Part shown: piece by piece, positions 5,017 to 8,794 of the stretch
Layout: the number at the start of each line of letters is the position of its first letter
How positions within the stretch are numbered: the stretch's first letter is position 1
NCBI GenBank assembly: GCA_947442115.1
Contig: CANEVK010000101.1
Span: forward strand, 1-8,794
Source: Bacteriovoracaceae bacterium
GTDB taxonomy: Bacteria > Bdellovibrionota > Bacteriovoracia > Bacteriovoracales > Bacteriovoracaceae
Direction: 5' to 3'
DNA: 8,794 bases
Notes under the pieces: generated by a model
The model's database searches: none
What the model saw: only the letters and a program-made list of their open reading frames with translations
Told to the model about the DNA's origin: nothing
Program-made: the position numbers and the translations under genes

Positions 5017-6696
5017 ATGACTAAGATTTGGCACAAAGCTTACGACACAGGCGTTCCTTATGACATTAACCCTAATGAGTATTCATCAATTAATGATGTC
5101 ATTGAGGTTGGTTTTACAAAATTTAAAAATAACCCAGCTTTTCATAATATGGGGACAACTTTAACTTATGAAGAGATTGATCGCTTAAGTCTTAAGTTTG
5201 CGAGTTACCTGCAAAATGATTTACATCTTCAAAAGGGCGATCGTGTCGCACTAATGATGCCTAATATCCTTCAATACCCAATCGCTTTATTTGGTGTTTT
5301 AAGGGCCGGTCTTGTAGCCGTTAACGTCAACCCTCTTTACACTCCAAGAGAGCTTGAGCACCAACTTAAAGATGCTGGGGCCAAGGCGATTGTGATTTTT
5401 GCGAACTCGGCGAATGTTTTAGAAAAAGTGATTGCCAGCACTCCAGTGAAAACAGTTATTGTGACTGAAATTGGAGATATGCTTAAATTTCCAAAAAACT
5501 ACATTGTCAATTTCGTGCTTAAGCATGTGAAGAAAATGGTTCCGGCCTTTTCACTTCCCAATGCTGTCAGTTTTAAAGAAGTGATTGCCAAGGGTGATGC
5601 TGCAAAATTTAAAAAAGTTGATGTGAAGCTCGATGATATTGCCTTTCTTCAATACACTGGTGGGACAACAGGTGTGGCCAAAGGAGCTATTCTCACTCAT
5701 AAAAATATTGTGGCGAACATGGTTCAGGCAAGAGCATGGATTAAAAACCTGATCACAGATGGCAAAGAAATTATCATCACTCCGCTACCGCTCTATCATA
5801 TTTTTTCATTAACTGCGAACTGCTTTATCTTTAATAGTGTGGGCGCACTCAATGTCCTTATTACAAATCCTCGTGATATCCCTGGATTTATCAAAGAACT
5901 TCAAAAGTGGAAGTTCACGTCCATCACAGGCGTGAATACACTCTTTAATGGACTTTTAAATAACGAGGAATTTAGAAAACTTGATTTCTCTCACCTCAAG
6001 GTCACACTTGGCGGTGGTATGGCGGTTCAAAAGGCCGTTGCTGAAAAATGGAAGGAAGTGACAGGACGTCCATTGATTGAGGCTTATGGCCTGACAGAGA
6101 CTTCTCCTGCTGCTTGTATTAATCCTATGAGCCTGAAAGATTACAACGGTTTTATAGGTCTACCTATCCCATCAACTGAAGTTGAAATCAAAGATGATAA
6201 TGGTAAAACACTTCCCTTGGGTGAGATCGGAGAAATTTGTATCCGTGGTCCTCAAGTGATGGCCGGCTATTATAATCGTCCAGATGAAACGGCCAAGGTT
6301 ATGACGGCCGATGGTTTCTTCAAGACTGGTGATTTAGGCTTCATGAACGAGATGGGGTACTCAAAAATCGTTGATCGTAAAAAAGATATGATCCTTGTTT
6401 CAGGTTTCAATGTTTACCCTAATGAACTTGAGGATGTAATTGTTCAAAACTCAAAAGTTCTTGAATGTGCAGCGATTGGAATTCCTGATGAAAAATCCGG
6501 TGAAGTGGTTAAGGTATTCGTCGTGAAAAAGGATGAATCCCTTACTCAAGAAGAGCTTATGAAATTTTGTCGTGAGCACCTGACTTCTTATAAGGTTCCT
6601 AAGATGATTGAATTTAGGAAGGAGCTTCCTAAATCAAACGTGGGAAAGATCTTGAGAAAAGATCTTCGATCAGAAGCTGTTTCTCAATCTCATTAA
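5017..6696 (+). CDS. fadD: Long-chain fatty acid--CoA ligase (FadD)
   Basis: A 559-residue full-length member of the adenylate-forming (ANL) family, which activates free fatty acids to acyl-CoA through an acyl-adenylate. The ATP-binding P-loop is Y-T-G-G-T-T-G-V-A-K-G-A (213-224). The adenine motif is A-Y-G-L-T-E-T-S-P (356-364). T-G-D-L-G (437-441) carries the ribose-binding Asp. The hinge D-R-K-K-D-M-I-L-V-S-G-F-N-V-Y-P-N-E (453-470) is the fatty acyl-CoA synthetase signature. The catalytic lysine is Lys544 in N-V-G-K-I. The segment around 155-180, with basic and hydrophobic residues, corresponds to the part of FadD thought to touch the inner membrane. The product feeds beta-oxidation or phospholipid synthesis. 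The ATG at 5017 has GGAG six bases upstream. It is co-transcribed with hpf and followed directly by a terminator. Confidence 0.95.
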   Translation: MTKIWHKAYDTGVPYDINPNEYSSINDVIEVGFTKFKNNPAFHNMGTTLTYEEIDRLSLKFASYLQNDLHLQKGDRVALMMPNILQYPIALFGVLRAGLVAVNVNPLYTPRELEHQLKDAGAKAIVIFANSANVLEKVIASTPVKTVIVTEIGDMLKFPKNYIVNFVLKHVKKMVPAFSLPNAVSFKEVIAKGDAAKFKKVDVKLDDIAFLQYTGGTTGVAKGAILTHKNIVANMVQARAWIKNLITDGKEIIITPLPLYHIFSLTANCFIFNSVGALNVLITNPRDIPGFIKELQKWKFTSITGVNTLFNGLLNNEEFRKLDFSHLKVTLGGGMAVQKAVAEKWKEVTGRPLIEAYGLTETSPAACINPMSLKDYNGFIGLPIPSTEVEIKDDNGKTLPLGEIGEICIRGPQVMAGYYNRPDETAKVMTADGFFKTGDLGFMNEMGYSKIVDRKKDMILVSGFNVYPNELEDVIVQNSKVLECAAIGIPDEKSGEVVKVFVVKKDESLTQEELMKFCREHLTSYKVPKMIEFRKELPKSNVGKILRKDLRSEAVSQSH

Positions 6697-6701
6697 TTAA
6701 T

Positions 6702-6724
6702 AAGGCCCTTCGGGGCCTTTTTTT
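6702..6724 (+). terminator. Intrinsic terminator of hpf-fadD
   Basis: A 7-bp perfect stem, AAGGCCC (6702-6708) with GGGCCTT (6713-6719), is closed by the very stable TTCG tetraloop. A run of seven T (6718-6724) follows or overlaps the stem end. It begins five bases after the fadD stop codon. Confidence 0.93.
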
Positions 6725-6820
6725 ATGCTCGTTGGTCTTTCAAATTCTTACTTTTAATCAAGATTCCTCTGTATTATTAAGGATGTCGCAACAAGTTAGC
6801 AAAAGTAAGAAAAAGAACAT

Positions 6821-6849
6821 TTCACACTTTGGATTCATCGACTTAAGAT
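6821..6849 (+). promoter_or_regulatory. Sigma70-like promoter for the candidate small RNA
   Basis: TTCACA (6821-6826, five of six matches to TTGACA) and TAAGAT (6844-6849, four of six to TATAAT) are separated by exactly 17 bp. Transcription would begin near 6856-6858. It lies after the fadD terminator, so it would drive an independent transcript. A weaker alternative is TATTAT at 6772-6777, which lacks a matching -35. Confidence 0.5.
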
Positions 6850-6856
6850 AGATTGT

Positions 6857-6952
6857 AAGCAGCAATTAAGAATCAAGGATGATTTTATAGACCAGAGAAG
6901 GACTTCTGGCTTGAATGTCGCCAAAGAAGGGCCCGTGCAGGGGCCCTTTTTT
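6857..6952 (+). ncRNA. Candidate small RNA with two GGA-loop hairpins
   Basis: A predicted transcript of about 96 nt lies between a promoter (6821-6849) and a strong terminator (6927-6952). Hairpin 1 pairs 6869-6875 with 6880-6886 (seven pairs, one G-U) around the tetraloop AGGA (6876-6879). Hairpin 2 pairs 6892-6897 with 6904-6909 (six pairs, the closing one G-U) around the six-base loop AAGGAC, with GGA at 6900-6902. The third hairpin is the terminator. GGA exposed in small loops is the recognition feature of CsrA/RsmA proteins, and hairpin 1 reads CAAGGATG, which agrees with the core of the published CsrA consensus (CARGGAUG). Known sponge RNAs such as RsmY and RsmZ are similar in size but usually carry more such loops. 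It could equally be a base-pairing RNA or the 3' fragment of a longer transcript. The structure was folded by hand. Confidence 0.45.
6927..6952 (+). terminator. Second strong intrinsic terminator (possibly bidirectional)
   Basis: An 8-bp perfect stem, AAGGGCCC (6927-6934) with GGGCCCTT (6941-6948), surrounds a six-base loop and ends in a T run at 6947-6952. On the plus strand it is better than needed for fadD, which already has its own terminator. On the minus strand the same stem is followed by TTCTTT-like sequence, so it may also end dap operon transcripts about 160 nt after dapD. Confidence 0.88.
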
Positions 6953-7086
6953 ATTTCAGCAACTTATCTTTATTTTTTCAGACTATTTAATAAATTTTCA
7001 GCTTAAATTCTTACATTTATTTTTGAGCTCAGGTGAATTTTTGGCACTTGTTTGAAGTTTTATTTGAAATGATGTCAGAACCGGCG

Positions 7087-7112
7087 TCGCTAGTGCTGAA
7101 GAGCACTAGCGA
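7087..7112 (-). repeat. Perfect 11-bp inverted repeat over the dapD stop codon
   Basis: TCGCTAGTGCT (7087-7097) and AGCACTAGCGA (7102-7112) are exact reverse complements with a four-base spacer (7098-7101), giving a very stable hairpin. The dapD TAG stop (7108-7106) and its last codon lie within one arm. Neither strand has a T run after it, so it is not a standard intrinsic terminator. It may protect the message 3' end or bind a protein. A further palindrome, GAAGGCCTTC (7111-7120), directly adjoins it. Confidence 0.85.
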
Positions 7113-7846
7113 AGGCCTTCTTCGAGCGCCAGGGCCGAAGATGTTTTGGCGTCTTTGTATTTAATAATAAGGGCACATTGAAGTTGCAGGTTCATCTCCT
7201 GGGCCCATTTGTTAGTTGAAAAGGGTCTTGTTCCAGGAACCACAACCGCGTAAGGAGGGATGGCCTCACCAGGATTTAAAACTCTCTCATGAACACAGTC
7301 ATAAACTGGAATCCCTTTGGAGAGCTTCACTCCAGGTGCAATCACGGCCCCTTGAGAAACTTGGATCCCTTCAACGATCACTGCTCCGGCACCGATGAAA
7401 GCATCGTCCTCAATAACGACTGGTGTTTGACCAATGGGCTCAAGAACTCCACCAATCTGAACTCCGGCCGACAGATGAACATTTTTTCCAATCTGAGCAC
7501 AACTTCCCACTAAGGCATGGGAATCCACCATGGTTCCTGTATCAACATAGGCCCCAACATTGATGTAGGCCGGTGGCATGATGATCACTCCTGGAGCAAC
7601 ATAGGCGCCACGGCGAACTGAAGATCCCCCGGGAACCATACGTACTTTTTCTTCAACTTTAAATTCTCGAGGAGGAAGGTTATGTTTATCCACAAAGCCC
7701 CCTGAAAATTCTTTAAGTTCACCTGCTTTAAAAGCTGCGAGAATGGCTTCTTTCACCTGAGTCTGGGCGACCCACTTATCTCCCTCTTTAATGGCCGAAC
7801 GGACAATTCCCTTTTCCAGAAGATCTAGAGTTTCTTGCCAGTTCAT
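7106..7846 (-). CDS. dapD: 2,3,4,5-tetrahydropyridine-2,6-dicarboxylate N-succinyltransferase (DapD)
   Basis: A 246-residue cytoplasmic enzyme that transfers succinyl from succinyl-CoA to tetrahydrodipicolinate, opening the succinylase branch to meso-diaminopimelate and lysine. Residues 69-205 form a left-handed beta-helix with hexapeptide repeats. The diagnostic block is at 100-137: Y-V-D-T-G-T-M-V-D-S, then V-G-S-C-A-Q-I-G-K-N-V-H-L-S, then I-G-G-V-L-E-P. This closely follows E. coli DapD (Y-V-D-E-G-T-M-V-D-T and S-C-A-Q-I-G-K-N-V-H-L-S). The C-terminal extension retains Y-K-D-A-K-T (230-235). The N-terminal helical part is short (about 68 residues against roughly 100), making the protein shorter than the 274 of E. 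coli. The ATG at 7846 overlaps the dapA stop in ATGA, with an AAGGA Shine-Dalgarno inside dapA, so translation is probably coupled. It is the last gene of dapB-dapA-dapD. Confidence 0.95.
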   Translation of the reverse strand: MNWQETLDLLEKGIVRSAIKEGDKWVAQTQVKEAILAAFKAGELKEFSGGFVDKHNLPPREFKVEEKVRMVPGGSSVRRGAYVAPGVIIMPPAYINVGAYVDTGTMVDSHALVGSCAQIGKNVHLSAGVQIGGVLEPIGQTPVVIEDDAFIGAGAVIVEGIQVSQGAVIAPGVKLSKGIPVYDCVHERVLNPGEAIPPYAVVVPGTRPFSTNKWAQEMNLQLQCALIIKYKDAKTSSALALEEGLR

Positions 7847-8727
7847 TTTGCATTCCTTTTATACCACGCTTTAACTTGTTCATTGGCGATTTGAAGTTTT
7901 GTTATATCTTTCAAATCCTCATGAGAAAGTGGTGCAAACATGAAGGGAGTTTTAATTTTGCCGGTTTCATACATCAGTCTTTTGACTGGAACAGGATTAC
8001 TGACTAAAAAGAGACTATTTGAAGCTTCTGTCCACAGTGCTTTGTCATCAAAAGTTTTATTGAGACATTTTTCCACATAAAGATTGGTTTCCGCTGGCCA
8101 TGAGTTTGAAGCCACTGAAACAAGTCCAGATGATCCTGCGAGAGCAAATTCCGGCATAAGGGCATCATCACCACAATAGACAGCTTTACCGTTTGCTGCT
8201 TTCAGATAGTCTTTAAATTTTTCTACTGAGCCACTTGCTTCTTTAATCGCCCAGAAATTTTTATGGGTTGAAAGTTGAGCCACTGCTTCCGTAGAAAGTG
8301 CGACTGCCGTTCTTCCCGGAACATTATAAAGCATGACGGGTTTTGAAGAGGCATCCATCAAGGCTTTAAACCATTGGTATTGTCCGACTGGGCCAGGTTT
8401 TGCATAAAGGGGAGTGACCATGAGGTAGGCATGGATCTGTTGAGTTTCTAGATATTTTACCCAATCCATCGTTTCTTGGAGCTGATGACCACCGACACCG
8501 ACCATGATAGGTGATGAAGGTTTTAAGTTGATCACATGTTCAACAATTTTTTTCTTCTCATCTAGCGTGATATTGAGAGCTTCACCAGTTGAGCCTAAAA
8601 CCAAGAGCCCATTGTTGGCCTCACATTGATCTTTAATAATAGCTGTCAGTGCCTCATAGTCGACCTGATGTTGATCATTCATAGGTGTAATAACGGCGGT
8701 CCAGAGTTTGTATTGATTAAGATTCAT
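7843..8727 (-). CDS. dapA: 4-hydroxy-tetrahydrodipicolinate synthase (DapA)
   Basis: A 294-residue TIM-barrel enzyme that condenses pyruvate with aspartate semialdehyde, the committed step of lysine/diaminopimelate synthesis. The Schiff-base lysine is Lys162 in A-I-K-E-A-S-G (160-166). The catalytic tyrosine is Tyr134 in L-Y-N-V-P-G-R-T (133-140), with Arg139 at the substrate entrance. L-G-S-T-G-E-A (44-50) supplies the hydroxyl relay, and Tyr108 in T-P-L-Y (105-108) corresponds to the relay Tyr107 of E. coli. Ser46 stands where E. coli has Thr44; the hydroxyl is kept. Length is the family norm. GGAGG lies seven bases before the ATG at 8727. That ATG overlaps the upstream dapB stop as ATGA, and its own stop overlaps dapD the same way. 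Whether it is lysine-inhibited cannot be told. Confidence 0.96.
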   Translation of the reverse strand: MNLNQYKLWTAVITPMNDQHQVDYEALTAIIKDQCEANNGLLVLGSTGEALNITLDEKKKIVEHVINLKPSSPIMVGVGGHQLQETMDWVKYLETQQIHAYLMVTPLYAKPGPVGQYQWFKALMDASSKPVMLYNVPGRTAVALSTEAVAQLSTHKNFWAIKEASGSVEKFKDYLKAANGKAVYCGDDALMPEFALAGSSGLVSVASNSWPAETNLYVEKCLNKTFDDKALWTEASNSLFLVSNPVPVKRLMYETGKIKTPFMFAPLSHEDLKDITKLQIANEQVKAWYKRNAK

Positions 8728-8794
8728 AGTGTATCCTCCAAAACTTCTTGAAATGAATGAAGACCAGGTCTTTTATTTTTATAAAGATATTCCG
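8724..8794 (-). CDS. dapB: 4-hydroxy-tetrahydrodipicolinate reductase (DapB), C-terminal end only
   Basis: The right edge holds the last 22 codons of an open frame ending in TGA (8726-8724). The translation includes K-R-P-G-L-H-S-F-Q-E-V-L, which resembles the usual DapB C-terminus (K-x-P-G-L-Y-D-M-x-D-V-L). The position, directly upstream of dapA in the same operon, supports this: DapB reduces the DapA product to tetrahydrodipicolinate, the DapD substrate. The stop overlaps the dapA start as ATGA, and the dapA Shine-Dalgarno GGAGG is coded within these last codons. The catalytic domain lies outside the window, so the name rests on a short motif and on context. Confidence 0.68.
   Translation of the reverse strand, partial: EYLYKNKRPGLHSFQEVLEDTL

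Larger units (their letters stand above)
6725..7105. other. Intergenic region between fadD and dapD
   Basis: This 381-bp gap between convergent genes has no credible coding sequence; the longest small frame (6783-6851, 22 codons) lacks a usable ribosome binding site. It holds a sigma70-like promoter at 6821-6849, a candidate small RNA at 6857-6952 ending in its own terminator, and the hairpin that overlaps the dapD stop. The stretch 6956-7086 is very AT-rich, and I see nothing in it beyond a probable 3' untranslated region of the dap operon. Confidence 0.7.

Noticed and set aside
6783..6851. 22-codon frame in the fadD-dapD gap
   Set aside because: The only purine-rich sequence (AAGG) touches the start codon directly, and the frame runs into the promoter of the candidate small RNA. 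The Lys/Ser-rich composition is typical of random AT-rich sequence.
6783..6952. 6S RNA for the fadD-dapD gap
   Set aside because: 6S RNA needs long pairing between its 5' and 3' ends with a central bubble. The ends here (both contain ATGTCGC, a direct rather than inverted repeat) cannot pair.
7216..7513. Plus-strand frames (60 and 74 codons) opposite dapD
   Set aside because: They overlap the most conserved beta-helix part of dapD on the other strand and have no motif or ribosome site.
1..8794. Search for a defence system, CRISPR array, prophage or insertion sequence
   Set aside because: No transposase, integrase, nuclease, restriction or toxin-antitoxin motif, no regularly spaced repeats and no terminal inverted repeats with target duplication were seen. 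The genes are metabolic, translational or a single secreted protein.

Overview
The window is a compact, AT-rich (about 40% G+C by eye) stretch of bacterial chromosome. Genes lie close together on both strands, use Shine-Dalgarno-type starts and end at intrinsic terminators. Gene content and style (a very large lysine-rich secreted protein of no recognisable family, MnmD, a short HPF, FadD, and a dapB-dapA-dapD cluster) fit a Gram-negative bacterium. My guess is a Bdellovibrionota/Bacteriovoracales-like lineage, but that rests on general resemblance and was not tested. I see no insertion sequence, prophage, CRISPR array, tRNA or rRNA.

Layout, left to right. (1) 1-142, minus: the 5' end of a tRNA mnm5s2U methyltransferase gene (MnmD type). 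(2) 307-3150, plus: a 947-residue secreted, cysteine-rich protein with a Ser/Ala/Pro-rich linker and an in-frame hexanucleotide repeat; family not recognised. (3) 3151-3903, minus: an alpha/beta hydrolase whose stop codon directly abuts that of the large gene. (4) 3928-4677, plus: a class I SAM methyltransferase, divergent from the hydrolase with only 24 bp between the two start codons. (5) 4738-6696, plus: an operon of a short ribosome hibernation factor and a long-chain acyl-CoA ligase, with a consensus -10 box in front and a UUCG-loop terminator behind. (6) 6725-7105: an intergenic region holding a good sigma70-like promoter, a short transcribed stretch with two hairpins that each display GGA in the loop, and a second strong terminator. 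This is my best candidate for an undescribed element: a small RNA of about 96 nt, possibly a CsrA/RsmA-binding RNA. (7) 7106-8794, minus: the diaminopimelate/lysine operon dapB (3' end only), dapA, dapD, joined by two ATGA stop/start overlaps and ending in a perfect hairpin that contains the dapD stop codon.

How the parts work together. DapA, DapB and DapD catalyse consecutive steps from aspartate semialdehyde to N-succinyl-2-amino-6-oxopimelate, which supplies meso-diaminopimelate for peptidoglycan and lysine. HPF and FadD may form a starvation-related unit (idle ribosomes, fatty-acid activation). The rest are separate transcription units. The sequence gives no evidence for a defence or mobile system.
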